Positions 26,506 through 37,054 of a stretch of DNA of 64,000 nucleotides are shown one piece after another. The notes under the pieces were generated by a model. That model made no database searches. It was not told the origin of the DNA and saw only the letters and a program-made list of their open reading frames with translations. Each line of letters starts with the position of its first letter. Positions within the stretch are counted from its first letter, which is position 1. The stretch is from the NCBI GenBank assembly GCA_963743015.1, contig CAVUOD010000012.1, positions 1-64,000 of the forward strand, read 5' to 3'. This stretch comes from CAVSRC01 sp963743015 (GTDB taxonomy: Bacteria; Pseudomonadota; Alphaproteobacteria; Rhizobiales; Kaistiaceae). The position numbers and the translations under genes were made by a program.

Positions 26506-26610
26506 GGGAACGGCCTCATGGTCATGCAACGACGGAATGAGCATCTGAAATGCTACAGGTTAGCGCCGTTTTTCAATGACGTCGGTCACACCTCAAGCGG
26601 ATTTTACCGC

Positions 26611-28089
<1,479 letters not shown>

Positions 28090-28423
28090 GATGGGGCGGC
28101 GGGCTCCCTGGCGGACGTGGAACTGTCTCTTTGCGGCACAATAATGATCGCTGCCGCTGCGATTTCCCAATGGAATCAATGGTCGTGGTGAACGTCCCGG
28201 GCGTGATGATCGGGCCCCGCAGTTAATCTCTTCTTAACCCGCGGCGGTCGGTTTGCCGCATCCGGTGCGCCTTGGGGATAACGGGCAGACGCTCGATCTG
28301 CCAATTGCACATCGCGAGGCTGCCTGATTTCGGAGAATGCAACTCGGCGGTTGCATGCGGCCGTCATCCCGCCATATCTGGCGGCCACTGCTTGATCCCC
28401 ACCTCTCGCTGCGGAAGCCCTTC
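28090..28423. other. Divergent intergenic region, response regulator / pepF
   Basis: 334 bp between two divergent starts. It contains AT-rich patches at 28135-28185 and 28215-28240, suitable for promoters of either gene. No GG-N10-GC sigma-54 box, palindrome or RNA structure could be assigned with confidence. Confidence 0.5.
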
Positions 28424-30252
28424 ATGACGCCCACCGAAATCGCCCGCTCTGCCACCCTTGCCGCCGAAGCGGCGGAGGACCTGGGGACGCTGCCGGAATG
28501 GAATCTCGAAGACCTCTATGCCGGCATGGACGATCCCGGCGCTGAAGCGCGATCTCAAGCTGGCGGAGACCGAAGTCGGCGGCCTTCGAGGAGAAGTTCA
28601 AGGGCAAGCTCGATGGGTTGGCGAAGACGGGGGGCGGCGCGTTGGCGCCGGCGGTCGTCGCCTTCGAGCACCTCGAGGAGCTGCTCGGCCGCATCGTTTC
28701 ATTCGCCGGCCTGCTCCATGCCGGCGACACCAGCGATCCCGCCCGCGCCAAGTTCTACGGCGACGTGCAGGAGAAGATCACGACGGCAAGCGCCCATCTC
28801 CTGTTCTTCCCGCTGGAGCTGAACCGCATCGCCGACGACGTCCTGGAGACGGCAATGGGTGACCCGGCGCTCGGCCATTACCGGCCGTGGCTGGAGGAGG
28901 TGCGCAAGGAGAAGCCCTATCAGCTCGAGGACCGGGTGGAGCTGCTCTTCCACGAGAAGTCGGTGACCGGGCGCGGCGCCTGGAACCGGCTCTTCGACGA
29001 ATCGATGGCGGCGCTGCGCTTCACCGTCGGGGGACAGGAGCTTTCGATCGAGCCGACGCTCAACCTGCTGCAGGACGAGGACGGGGCGAGGCGCAAGGCG
29101 GCGGCGGAGGCGCTGGCCGCGACCTTCAAGACCAACATCCGCCTGTTCACCCACATCACCAACACGCTGGCCAAGGACAAGGAGATTTCCGACCGCTGGC
29201 GCGGCTTCAAGGATGTCGCCGATGCGCGCCACCTGTCGAACAGCGTCGAGCCGGAGGTGGTGGCGGCACTGGTCGAGGCGGTGCGCAAGGCCTATCCGCG
29301 CCTGTCGCACCGCTACTACAAGCTCAAGGCGCGCTGGTTCGGCCGCGACGTGCTCGACCATTGGGACCGCAACGCGCCGCTGCCCGACCGGCCGACGCAG
29401 GTGATCCCGTTTGCCGAGGCGCGCGCCAAGGTGCTCGGCGCCTATGGCGCCTTTCACCCGGAGATGGCGGAGATCGCCGACCGTTTCTTCGAATATGGCT
29501 GGATCGATGCGCCGGTCAGGCCGGGCAAGGCGCCGGGCGCCTTCGCCCATCCCACCGTGCCCTCGGTGCACCCTTACGTGCTGGTCAACTATCAGGGTCG
29601 GGTGCGCGATGTGATGACGCTCGCCCACGAGCTCGGTCACGGCGTGCATCAGGTGCTCGCCGCCCCGCAGGGGGCGCTGATGGCGCCGACGCCGCTGACG
29701 CTGGCCGAGACGGCCAGCGTCTTCGGCGAGATGCTGACCTTCCGGGCGCTGCTCGCCGACACCACCGAGACGCGCGAGCGCAAGGCGATGATCGCGGCAA
29801 AGGTCGAGGACATGATCAATACGGTGGTGCGCCAGATCGCCTTCTACACGTTCGAGCGCAGCCTGCATGTGGAGCGGCGCGAGGGCGAACTCACCGCCGA
29901 GCGCATCGGCGAACTGTGGATGGCGGTGCAAAGCGAGAGCCTCGGTCCGGCGATTCGGTTGCACCCGGGCTACGAGACCTTCTGGAGCTACATCCCGCAC
30001 TTCGTTCATTCGCCCTTCTACGTCTACGCCTATGCCTTCGGCGACTGCCTGGTGAACTCGCTCTACGCGGTCTACGAGCAGGCCGAACAGGGTTTTCAGG
30101 AGAAGTATTTCGCCATGCTCAAGGCAGGCGGCAGCAAGCACCACAAGGAGCTGCTCAAGCCCTTCGGCCTGGATGCCAGCGACCCCGCCTTCTGGGACCG
30201 GGGCCTGGGTGTCATCGACCGACTGATCGGCGAACTGGAAGCGATGGAATAG
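28424..30252 (+). CDS. pepF: M3-family oligoendopeptidase F, two +1 frameshifts near the start
   Basis: Zinc metallopeptidase that degrades short peptides in the cytoplasm. The zinc site TLAHELGHGVHQVL and the downstream glutamate stretch LAETASVFGEML are intact. The gene starts at ATG 28424 (MTPTEIARSATLAAEAAEDL). An extra C at 28535-28537 and another near 28583 each shift the frame; the pieces ALKRDLKLAETE and FEEKFKGKLDGLAKTGG continue it in the other two frames. Corrected length is about 608 residues, normal for PepF. Two insertions in 50 bp with an otherwise perfect gene suggest sequencing error. The next gene follows after 83 bp on the same strand. Confidence 0.9.
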
Positions 30253-30335
30253 ACATGGGCAGAGCGATGCTTCGTTTTGCCGCTGCGGCTGAGCGCGGTA
30301 ATCTCTGGTGGGCTCGCGCCCCAGCGGAGCGGGGC

Positions 30336-30788
30336 ATGATTGCACGCAGCATCGGATTCACCCTCTTCCTCTTCCTCACGGCCTTCGCCGGCGAGGCGTT
30401 GGCGTGGACCCCGTTCGGCACGGCCGAGCACACCACCCGCATCGAGGACGTGACGCTGACCACGCCTGACGGCGAAGCGCTCTATCTCGGCCACAAGACC
30501 TCGACCGTCTTTTTCATCCTCGGCGTCTACGTCCATGACGACGGCTATGTGCTCGGCGTCAGGTCGAAGCCCGGGCACATTGGCGACATGCCGCCGCCCA
30601 AAGTGCTGGCCGAACTCCAGCAGAAAGGCCTGCTGCCCGACCCGCTGCCGCCCTACCATCTGGGGCTTGGCGACTATCTCGCAGGCTTCTCGCTGTGGCT
30701 GGTCGTGGGGCCGCTCATCGGCATCTATCTCTATTTCCACTTCACCATCCGCTCGCGTCGGCGGCGACGGCGCGCCCCGCGCTACTAG
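30336..30788 (+). CDS. Uncharacterised membrane protein
   Basis: 150 residues. An N-terminal signal-like helix (MIARSIGFTLFLFLTAFAGE) is followed by an extracytoplasmic stretch, then a second membrane helix near residue 118 (FSLWLVVGPLIGIYLYFHF) and a very basic end (RSRRRRRRAPRY). ATG 30336 is preceded by GAGCGG; an alternative ATG at 30255 would add 27 residues. I recognise no family. It follows pepF and precedes the toxin-antitoxin operon, but nothing ties it functionally to either. Confidence 0.65.
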   Translation: MIARSIGFTLFLFLTAFAGEALAWTPFGTAEHTTRIEDVTLTTPDGEALYLGHKTSTVFFILGVYVHDDGYVLGVRSKPGHIGDMPPPKVLAELQQKGLLPDPLPPYHLGLGDYLAGFSLWLVVGPLIGIYLYFHFTIRSRRRRRRAPRY

Positions 30789-30822
30789 CGCTCCGCCTGC
30801 GTTTTACAATCTGTATAACATT

Positions 30823-30844
30823 CCGTATAACAGCTGTTATACGG
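30823..30844. promoter_or_regulatory. 22-bp perfect palindrome, probable operator of the abrB-doc operon
   Basis: CCGTATAACAG joins its exact reverse complement CTGTTATACGG, 26 bp before the antitoxin ATG. An additional GTATAAC half-site lies at 30813-30819 in the same orientation as the left half. Palindromic operators overlapping the promoter are usual for AbrB/MazE-type antitoxins that repress their own operon. Confidence 0.8.
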
Positions 30845-30869
30845 GATCATTGGGCACGGAGACGCGGCC

Positions 30870-31094
30870 ATGAAGCTCGAACTCAAGAAGATCGGCAACT
30901 CGACCGGCCTGATCCTGCCCAAGGAGCTGCTGGCGCAGCTGAATTTCAAGCAGGGCGATTGGGTCAGCGTCAGCGAGACGGCCGACGGCGGTCTTCAGCT
31001 GCGCCGCTCGGATCCGGTGTTCGACAAGGGCATGGAGCTTGCCGAACGGGCGATGGACACCTATCGCAGCGCCCTTGAAGAGCTGGCGAAGTGA
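30870..31094 (+). CDS. AbrB/MazE-like antitoxin
   Basis: 74 residues. A swapped-hairpin AbrB DNA-binding domain fills the first 45 residues (MKLELKKIGNSTGLILPKEL, then FKQGDWVSVSETADGGLQL). The C-terminal helix DPVFDKGMELAERAMDTYRS would wrap the toxin. It overlaps the downstream Doc/Fic gene by 4 nt (ATGA). A 22-bp palindrome lies just upstream, consistent with autorepression. The AbrB-Doc pairing differs from the Phd-Doc pair of phage P1. Confidence 0.92.
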   Translation: MKLELKKIGNSTGLILPKELLAQLNFKQGDWVSVSETADGGLQLRRSDPVFDKGMELAERAMDTYRSALEELAK

Positions 31095-31477
31095 CCGAGC
31101 CGGTCTGGCTTCCGGTCGAACTGGTTCTTGCCATCCACGAACGCCAATTGCGCCGCTTCGGCGGTCCGTCCGGCGTCCGCGATCTCGCTGCGCTCGAATC
31201 GGCGCTCGGTGGTCCGCGCAACCGCTGGGTCTATGAGCAGGGCGATCTTGCCGCGCTGGCGGCTGCCTACGCCTTCGGCGTCGCGCGCAACCATCCGTTT
31301 GTCGATGGCAACAAGCGCATGGCTCTGCTGGCGCTGACGGTCTTCCTCGGCCTCAACGGCATCGATTTCGTCGCCGACGAAGCCGAGGCCGCCGTTATCT
31401 TTCGTGACCTCGCCGCCGGTCTGGTAAACGAGGAGGGGCTTGCCCGCTGGATCAGGGACCGGTGGCCCGCCGGCTGA
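31091..31477 (+). CDS. doc: Doc-type Fic domain toxin (death-on-curing family)
   Basis: 128 residues. P1 Doc phosphorylates elongation factor EF-Tu and stops translation. The Fic-fold core carries the motif HPFVDGNKR at residues 68-76; the catalytic histidine, the acidic residue and the phosphate-loop Asn/Arg are all present. GNKR instead of GNGR places it with Doc-like proteins rather than with AMP-transferring Fic proteins. N-terminal PSGVRDLAALESALGGPRN is typical for the Doc family. It is coupled to the upstream AbrB-like antitoxin. Whether it is still toxic cannot be told from sequence. Confidence 0.93.
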   Translation: MTEPVWLPVELVLAIHERQLRRFGGPSGVRDLAALESALGGPRNRWVYEQGDLAALAAAYAFGVARNHPFVDGNKRMALLALTVFLGLNGIDFVADEAEAAVIFRDLAAGLVNEEGLARWIRDRWPAG

Positions 31478-31542
31478 CCGTGACGCGGCGGGTTGCGCTT
31501 GCCGCCTTCCCGCCGCGCGTCCGGCAGCCTACATAGGCGGCC

Positions 31543-32904
31543 ATGGCAGTCCCTCCCGACGATCCCGAACAGAACCGTTTGTCCAGCCGCCTGACGCGCT
31601 ATGCGCGGGTGAGCGCCGGCGTCGGCGGCGCGGCGGCGCGCATCGCCGGCGCCAAGCTCTTCGGCCGCGATCTCACCGATCCGCGCAATGCCGCCGACAT
31701 CGTCGCCACGCTGGGCGCCCTCAAGGGGCCGCTGATGAAGGTGGCGCAGATGATGGCGACCATCCCCGACCTGCTGCCGCCGGACTATGCGGCGGAACTG
31801 CAGAAGCTGCAGGCCGAGGCGCCGCCCATGGGCCCGGCCTTCGTCAAGCGGCGCATGATGGTCGAGCTGGGGCCGGACTGGCAGGACCGCTTCGCCAGCT
31901 TCGATCGCAATCCGGCGGCCGCCGCCTCGCTCGGCCAGGTCCACAAGGCGACCACCCATGACGGCACGCTGGTCGCCTGCAAGCTGCAATATCCGGACAT
32001 GAAGTCGGCGGTGGAAGCCGATCTCGGCCAGCTCGGCATGGTCTTCGGGCTGCAGCGGCGTCTGTCGCCCGAGATCGACACCACCGAGATCGCCAAGGAA
32101 CTCGGCGAGCGGCTGCGCGAGGAACTCGACTATGCCCGCGAGGCCAGGCACGCGGCGCTCTTCCGCCTGATGCTGAAGGGCGAGGCGAGCGTCAGCGTGC
32201 CGGAGACCTGGCCGGAGCTGTCCACCGACCGGCTGCTCACCATGCGCTGGCTCGACGGCAAGAAGCTGCTCGCCTATGTCGGCCACGAGCTCTCCGACCG
32301 CAACGCAATAGCCAGGGCGCTGTTCGCCGCCTGGTGGAAGCCGTTCGCCACCTATGGCGTCATCCACGGCGACCCGCATCTCGGCAATTACACGGTGTTC
32401 GAAAAGTCAGGCCATGCCGCCGGCATCAACCTGCTCGATTTCGGCTGCGTGCGCATCTTTCCGCCGGTCTTCGTCGACGGCGTCATCAATCTCTACCAGG
32501 CGCTGCGCAAGGACGATCGCGACGGCATCGCCGCTGCCTATCGTGCCTGGGGCTTCCGCGACATGGATGAGGAGACCATCGACACGCTCACCCTGTGGGC
32601 GCGCTTCATCTACGGGCCGCTGATGGACGACCGGGTGCGCACCATTGCCGGCGACGTGGCGCCCGCCGCCTATGGAAGGCGCGAGGCATGGGAGGTGAAG
32701 CAGCGGCTGAAGAACAAGCCGGCGATCACCGTGCCGCGCGAATTCGTCTTCCTCGAGCGCGCGGCGATCGGCCTCGGCGCGGTCATGCTCCACCTCAAGG
32801 CCGAGCTGAACTTCCACCAGCTCTTCGAGGCGGCGATCACCGATTTCGACGTCGACGCGCTGGCCAGGCGCCAGGCCAAGGCGCTGAAGCAGGTGGGGCT
32901 GTAG
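31543..32904 (+). CDS. ABC1/AarF-family atypical kinase
   Basis: 453 residues. ABC1/UbiB-type proteins are kinase-like ATPases needed for ubiquinone synthesis or for unknown lipid-linked roles. Visible are the family N-terminal extension with LKGPLMKVAQMMATIPD (a KxGQ-like motif, here KVAQ), the Ala-rich loop AAAASLGQVHKA and the lysine strand VACKLQYP. The catalytic loop GVIHGDPHLGNY and the metal-binding LLDFGC are also present. No transmembrane helix at the C-terminus. It stands alone, 66 bp behind doc; a role in ubiquinone synthesis is inferred only. Confidence 0.88.
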   Translation: MAVPPDDPEQNRLSSRLTRYARVSAGVGGAAARIAGAKLFGRDLTDPRNAADIVATLGALKGPLMKVAQMMATIPDLLPPDYAAELQKLQAEAPPMGPAFVKRRMMVELGPDWQDRFASFDRNPAAAASLGQVHKATTHDGTLVACKLQYPDMKSAVEADLGQLGMVFGLQRRLSPEIDTTEIAKELGERLREELDYAREARHAALFRLMLKGEASVSVPETWPELSTDRLLTMRWLDGKKLLAYVGHELSDRNAIARALFAAWWKPFATYGVIHGDPHLGNYTVFEKSGHAAGINLLDFGCVRIFPPVFVDGVINLYQALRKDDRDGIAAAYRAWGFRDMDEETIDTLTLWARFIYGPLMDDRVRTIAGDVAPAAYGRREAWEVKQRLKNKPAITVPREFVFLERAAIGLGAVMLHLKAELNFHQLFEAAITDFDVDALARRQAKALKQVGL

Positions 32905-33151
32905 CCGGTGACCCGCCCAGCGAACACCTGTTCGCCTGCGCACGCCTTGTGCAGCCGAGGGCGCGATTCACATGCGATTCTTGAAGATGTCCGCCGCGCT
33001 GGCGGCGTTCCGCTTGATCACATCGATGACCGCGCCGGCGGCAGGCCATTACCTGGCCCGTGGGCGTCGCGCCGCGATGGGCCGATTGCCCCGACCGCAC
33101 TATTTGCTATAAAGCGCGCGGGTTCACACGCGGCAAAGGAGACCAGAAGCA

Positions 33152-33305
33152 ATGGCTGAGCAGGGCACCGTCGAACTCGGCGTCGCGACCGGTACGGACT
33201 TTGCCGACCACCTTCACACCTATCAGAGCTTCCTCAAGCTCGTGAAATACGTCGCGTCGGGGACTCGTCATCCTCCTCATCCTGATGGCGTTTTTCTTCG
33301 CGTGA
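33152..33305 (+). CDS. aa3-type cytochrome c oxidase subunit IV, +1 frameshift
   Basis: Small membrane subunit of the bacterial aa3 oxidase. ATG 33152 follows AAAGGAGA. The soluble part MAEQGTVELGVATGTDFADH and HTYQSFLKLVKYVAS is diagnostic. An extra G in GGGG (33259-33262) breaks the frame; the following frame reads GLVILLILMAFFFA and stops at 33303-33305, giving the expected single helix. Corrected length is about 50 residues. This gene directly before pntA is a familiar arrangement in Hyphomicrobiales. A TATAAA sequence about 40 bp upstream could be its -10 box. It is too short and too shifted to appear in routine gene calls. Confidence 0.85.
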
Positions 33306-33384
33306 CATCCTAGCTGGCCGGGCGCCGGCTCGTCCGCCAGGCGAGCGGCCCCAAGCACATCGCGGGGTTCCCGCCCCCTTCCGC

Positions 33385-33652
33385 ATGAAGATCGCTGTGC
33401 CGGCGGAAGCCGATAAGGGCGAGACCCGGGTCGCGGCGACGCCCGAAACCGTCAAGAAATAGGTCAAGCTGGGTGCCACGGTCGTGGTGCAGGCGGGCGC
33501 AGGCGCTCGATCGCGCCTGGGCGGCCGGAATCCGGCCAAGGGACGCGCTCGCCGACAACGACGGCCACGGCTTCTTCGGCGCCCTCGGCGATGCGGTCGT
33601 TACCGGGCCGACTTTGACGAACGTCAACGATTTCCGGGCCGCGATCATCCAT
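33385..33652 (+). pseudogene. Composite remnant: pntA 5' end joined to a glycerate-kinase 3' end
   Basis: ATG 33385 begins MKIAVPAEADKGETRVAATP, the start of a transhydrogenase alpha subunit. An in-frame stop at 33460 follows, and similarity resumes with VKLGATVVVQAGAG. Near 33490 the sequence switches to another frame with ALADNDGHGFFGALGDAVV and TGPTLTNVNDFRA, which match the C-terminus of MOFRL-type glycerate 2-kinases. Neither half is functional. It looks like two broken ends fused by deletion. A complete pntA follows 175 bp downstream. Confidence 0.75.
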
Positions 33653-33827
33653 GAAGACCGCGCGCCTTCCGGGCGGCGAAGGTATTCCGGCGCTTAGTAC
33701 CATTGCTGGGGCCACGGCTGTTCGGTTCTGTGCTAATCCCGGCCCTCGCGCAGGGAATGACTGCCGTTCTCAATGCGCCAATGCCGGCGTATCGATGTGC
33801 GGCGGGGAGAATTGGAGAATCAACAGA

Positions 33828-35411
33828 ATGCCTCAGCTTATTGGTATTCCAAAGGAAATATATCCCGGTGAGAAGCGGGTCGCGATCTCGCCGGAGGTGG
33901 TGACGAAGCTGATCAAGCTCGGATTCGCCGTCGTCGTCGAGAAGGGGGCTGGCGACGGGGCGGATTTCTACGACGATGTGTTCGTCACGGCAGGGGCCAC
34001 AATCGCGCCGACGGCCGCCGATCTGTGGTCGAAGTCGGACATAATCTTCAAGGTACGCGCCCCGACCGCGGATGAAGTGGCGCTGATGAAGGCGGGCCAG
34101 ACCCTGATTTCCTTCATCTGGCCGGCCCAGAACCCGCAACTGATGGACGATTTGAAGGCGCGCAAGGTGACTGTGCTGGCGATGGACGCGGTTCCGCGCC
34201 TGCTCTCCCGCGCGCAGAAGATGGACGCGCTCACCTCCATGGCCGGCATCACCGGCTATCGCGCCGTCATCGAGGCGGCCAACGCCTTCGGCCGGTTCTT
34301 CAATGGCCAGATCACCGCCGCGGGCAAGGTCCCGCCGGCAAAGGTGTTCATCGCCGGAGCAGGCGTGGCCGGTCTTGCCGCCATCGGTACGGCGGCAGGT
34401 CTCGGCGCCATTGTCCGCGCCAACGACACGCGCGCGGAAGTGGCCGATCAGGTCAAGTCTCTGGGCGGCGAGTTCGTCAAGGTCGACTACGAGGAAGAAG
34501 GCTCGGGCGGCGGCGGCTACGCCAAGGTCATGAGCGAAGGCTTCCAGAAGGCCCAGCGCGAGATGTACGCCAAGCAGGCGGCGGACGTCGATGTCATCAT
34601 CACCACTGCCCTGATCCCGGGCAAGCCGGCGCCCAAGCTCATCACCGCCGACATGGTCAAGTCGATGAAGCCGGGCAGCGTCATCGTCGACCTTGCTGCC
34701 GAGCAGGGCGGTAACTGCGAGCTGACCGAGCCGGGCAAGGCCGTCGTCAAGCACGGCGTCACCATCATCGGCTACACGGATCTGCACAGCCGCCTGGCCA
34801 AGCAGTCCTCGACGCTCTACGCCAACAACCTGCTGCGTCTGACCGAGGAACTGTGCAAGGCCAAGGACGGCCAGATCGTCGTCAACATGGAAGACGACGC
34901 GATCCGCGGCTTCACCGTGATCAAGGACGGCGACATCACGTGGCCGGCCCCGCCGCTGAAGCTTCCGGCCCCGCCGCCGGCAAAGCCTGCCGCGGCGGTC
35001 GCGGCGGCGGACAAGAAGGGCGGCCATGGCCATGGCGCCGGGGCGCCGGCGTCGCTCAGATCCACGCTCATCACCTTCGGGATCGGCGCCATCATCCTGC
35101 TGCTGGTCGGCGCCGGAGCCCCGCCGGTATTCCTCGGCCATTTCACCGTCTTCGTGCTGGCGATCTTCGTCGGCTACATGGTGGTGTGGAACGTTACGCC
35201 CGCGCTGCATACGCCGCTGATGAGCGTCACCAACGCGATTTCCTCGATCATCGCCATCGGCGCACTTCTGCAAATCTGGCCACCGGCCGCAGAGGGGCGT
35301 CCGGATCTGTGGATCCTGGTGATCGCCTTCGTTGGATTGACCCTTACCTCGATCAACATGTTCGGCGGTTTCGCAGTGACCCGCCGCATGCTGGCGATGT
35401 TCCAGAAATAA
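33828..35411 (+). CDS. pntA: NAD(P) transhydrogenase subunit alpha
   Basis: 527 residues. With PntB it couples proton re-entry to hydride transfer from NADH to NADP+. ATG 33828 has GGAG upstream. Domain I binds NAD(H): GIPKEIYPGEKRVAISPE, then AGAGVAGLAAIGTAAGLGA and NDTRAEVADQV. After an Ala/Pro linker (about 380-408) with a histidine-rich patch (GHGHGAGAP) come four membrane helices (about 415-520), so this is the E. coli-like fused alpha form rather than the split alpha1/alpha2 form seen in many relatives. It lies 13 bp before pntB. A broken pntA 5' copy precedes it. Confidence 0.95.
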   Translation: MPQLIGIPKEIYPGEKRVAISPEVVTKLIKLGFAVVVEKGAGDGADFYDDVFVTAGATIAPTAADLWSKSDIIFKVRAPTADEVALMKAGQTLISFIWPAQNPQLMDDLKARKVTVLAMDAVPRLLSRAQKMDALTSMAGITGYRAVIEAANAFGRFFNGQITAAGKVPPAKVFIAGAGVAGLAAIGTAAGLGAIVRANDTRAEVADQVKSLGGEFVKVDYEEEGSGGGGYAKVMSEGFQKAQREMYAKQAADVDVIITTALIPGKPAPKLITADMVKSMKPGSVIVDLAAEQGGNCELTEPGKAVVKHGVTIIGYTDLHSRLAKQSSTLYANNLLRLTEELCKAKDGQIVVNMEDDAIRGFTVIKDGDITWPAPPLKLPAPPPAKPAAAVAAADKKGGHGHGAGAPASLRSTLITFGIGAIILLLVGAGAPPVFLGHFTVFVLAIFVGYMVVWNVTPALHTPLMSVTNAISSIIAIGALLQIWPPAAEGRPDLWILVIAFVGLTLTSINMFGGFAVTRRMLAMFQK

Positions 35412-35424
35412 GGGGCGCGGAACT

Positions 35425-36866
35425 ATGTCTGTCAGTCTTGTCACGGTCTCCTATATCGGGGCCACGATTTTTTCATCCTGAGCCTCGGCGGCCTGTCGAA
35501 CCCGGAAACCGCCAAGCGCGGCAACTGGTACGGTATCGCCGGCATGGCAATTGCGGTGCTGGCCACCGTGTTCGGCTCGCGTCTGCTGGCGAACGGCGAA
35601 GAGCCGATCGTCAGCGGCTTCGTGGGCATCCTCATCATCGTCCTGGCAATGGGCATCGGCGGCAGCCTTGGGCTCTATGCGGCGCGCATCGTAAAGATGA
35701 CGCAGATGCCGGAGCTGGTGGCGATCATGCACTCGCTGGTCGGCTTGGCCGCCTGCGCCATCGGCTACGCCAGCTACATCGACACCTCGACGGTGTTTGC
35801 GACCCATGCCGAGCACACGATCCATCTGATCGAGATCTATGTTGGCGTGCTCATCGGCGCTGTGACGTTCACCGGCTCGGTGATCGCCTTCGGCAAGCTC
35901 TCGGCTCGGATCAGCGGCAAGCCCGTGCTGTTGCCGGCGCGCCACTGGATCAATCTTGCCGGCCTCATCGTCGTCATCGTGTTCGGTTACTTCTTTGTGG
36001 GTGCCGAATCGACCGGCGCCGGCATGTTCCCGCTCTTCGTGATGACGGTGATCGCGCTCGCCTTCGGCGTGCACATGGTTATGGCCATCGGCGGCGCTGA
36101 TATGCCGGTGGTGATCTCGATGCTGAACAGCTACTCCGGCTGGGCGGCGGCGGCGACCGGCTTCATGCTGTCGAACGATCTGCTGATCGTGGTTGGCGCT
36201 TTGGTGGGCTCCTCGGGTGCGATCCTGAGCTACATCATGTGCCGCGCCATGAACCGCAACTTCATCTCGGTGATCGCCGGCGGTTTCGGCGCGGCCGAGG
36301 GCGCGGCGGCGGCGTCTGCCGCGGTGCCGGGCGGTGAGGTCAGGCCAATCACAGCGGCCGAGACGGCGGACCTGCTCGCCGAGTCCAAGAGCGTCATCAT
36401 CGTGCCCGGCTACGGAATGGCGGTTGCGCAGGCCCAGCACTCGGTGTTCGAGCTGACCCAGCTGCTGCGCGCAAGGGGCATCAACGTGCGCTTCGGCATC
36501 CATCCCGTCGCCGGGCGCATGCCGGGGCACATGAACGTGCTGCTGGCGGAAGCCAAGGTGCCCTACGACATCGTCCTCGAGATGGACGAGCTCAACGACG
36601 ACTTCCCCGATACCGACGTGGCGATGGTTATCGGCGCCAACGACATCGTCAATCCGGCGGCGGAGGAAGACCCGACCAGCCCGATCGCCGGCATGCCGGT
36701 GCTCGAGGTCTGGAAGGCCAAGACGTCCATCGTCATGAAGCGGTCGATGGCTTCGGGCTACGCCGGCATCGACAACCCGTTGTTCTATAAAGAGAACAAC
36801 CAGATGCTGTTCGGCGACGCCAAGAAGGTCCTCGACGAACTCGTCGCGGACTTGAAGGCGAAGTAG
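35425..36866 (+). CDS. pntB: NAD(P) transhydrogenase subunit beta, -1 frameshift near the start
   Basis: Membrane and NADP-binding subunit, about 480 residues after correction. ATG 35425 begins MSVSLVTVSYIGAT. A T run of six (35468-35473) should have seven to continue FILSLGGLSNPETAKRGN. From there the frame is intact through the proton-channel helices to the NADP domain (VPGYGMAVAQAQHSVFEL, FGIHPVAGRMPGHMNVLLAE, VIGANDIVNPAA). The indel in a homopolymer in an otherwise perfect gene points to a sequencing error. A strong hairpin follows the stop and ends the operon. Confidence 0.94.
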
Positions 36867-36876
36867 ATAAGCAACG

Positions 36877-36900
36877 CGCCGGCCCCGCACGGGGCCGGCG
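36877..36900 (+). terminator. Hairpin terminator after pntAB
   Basis: CGCCGGCCCC and GGGGCCGGCG form a perfect 10-bp stem with loop GCAC, starting 10 nt after the pntB stop. The downstream ACATTAATT is AT-rich but not a pure U tract. Confidence 0.7.
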
Positions 36901-37054
36901 ACATTAATTGCCTTGCCTCGGGAATGCTTTCGGCCGGTCAGGATCTCGGCGCCGCGCAACTCGGCCGCCATGACAGGGCGGCGAATTTCCCCTAACCTCC
37001 GCTCCACGGCGCGGCGGCCGTCCGCCGCAGGCAGCGGATTCTTGGGTGCGGGGC

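Noticed and set aside
32971..33113. A 46-codon frame before the oxidase subunit IV gene (MRFLKMSAALAAFRLITSM)
   Set aside because: No ribosome site; it overlaps the probable promoter of the next operon and does not look like a known leader.
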